From positions 1 to 14,626 of the forward strand of contig JASHTZ010000172.1 of the NCBI GenBank assembly GCA_030040295.1: a stretch of 14,626 nt of DNA, given 5' to 3'. This DNA comes from Terriglobia bacterium. Lineage in GTDB: Bacteria > Acidobacteriota > Terriglobia > UBA7540. The notes beneath the pieces are model-generated. The model was not told the origin of the DNA. It saw nothing but the letters and a program-made list of their open reading frames with translations, and ran no database searches. Shown piece by piece: positions 14,555-14,626 of this stretch; position 1 is the stretch's first letter; each line of letters begins with the position of its first letter. Made by a program: the position numbers and the translations under genes.

Positions 14555-14626
14555 GAAGAATCCCGGCAGTTGGCCATCGGTGGGCAGCGGCCACCCTGCA
14601 AATTGAGGAAGCAGGACCAGTATTGT
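14555..14626 (-). other. Unresolved 5' flank of the spoIIM-like gene
   Basis: On the - strand one frame is open and continuous with the SpoIIM-like ORF (ILVLLPQFAGWPLPTDGQLPGFF before MISARW). A second frame ends in a TGA that overlaps the ATG as ATGA. The second pattern would fit the end of an upstream gene coupled to spoIIM (an RDD-family gene is common there), but only about 24 codons are visible and they resemble nothing I recognise. Confidence 0.3.

Overview
The window reads as a GC-rich chromosomal segment of a soil-type bacterium, most likely Acidobacteriota. The main reason is the 807-residue permease at 743-3166. Its start (IQDVKYALRTLGKNPGFTAV) and two-fold repeated MacB/FtsX layout match the 'ADOP' (acidobacterial duplicated orphan permease) type. 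The gene set and the palindromic intergenic DNA fit the same phylum, but no rRNA or marker gene is present to prove it. No tRNA, rRNA, CRISPR array, transposase or prophage gene was seen.

Region 1 (1-7158) is an export and signalling block on the + strand. It holds a MacB/LolD-type ABC ATPase cut by the window edge, the ADOP permease, a 360-bp gap with a 26-bp perfect inverted repeat, a second and divergent ABC ATPase, an NtrC-type sigma-54 response regulator and an NtrY-like membrane histidine kinase. The simple reading is that the kinase senses an envelope signal, phosphorylates the regulator and tunes expression of a MacB-like transporter. No convincing sigma-54 promoter lies in the intergenic DNA seen here, so the regulator's target is probably upstream of base 1 or elsewhere.

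Region 2 (7272-13591, + strand) is a tightly packed set: a polytopic membrane protein (GPDPase-membrane-like domain followed by a DUF4234-like domain), a DUF4129 protein, a DUF4350 protein, a MoxR AAA+ ATPase and a DUF58 protein. Junctions are 2 nt, a 4-nt overlap, a 185-nt structured leader in front of moxR, and a 4-nt overlap. A SpoIIM-family membrane protein (13523-14554, - strand) converges on DUF58 and overlaps its 3' end by 69 bp. MoxR-DUF58-DUF4350-DUF4129-SpoIIM is a widely conserved but poorly understood envelope-associated set, thought to pair an AAA+ chaperone with vWA-like and membrane partners.

The least explained signals are non-coding: the C/G-only palindrome at 3335-3387, a leader before moxR with two mutually exclusive long stems, and a 9-bp stem-loop between the regulator and kinase genes. 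At protein level the second ATPase has altered signature and D-loop residues, the regulator carries GAFTDA instead of GAFTGA, and DUF58 carries a proline-rich insertion. All family assignments rest on motif recognition by eye; no searches were run.
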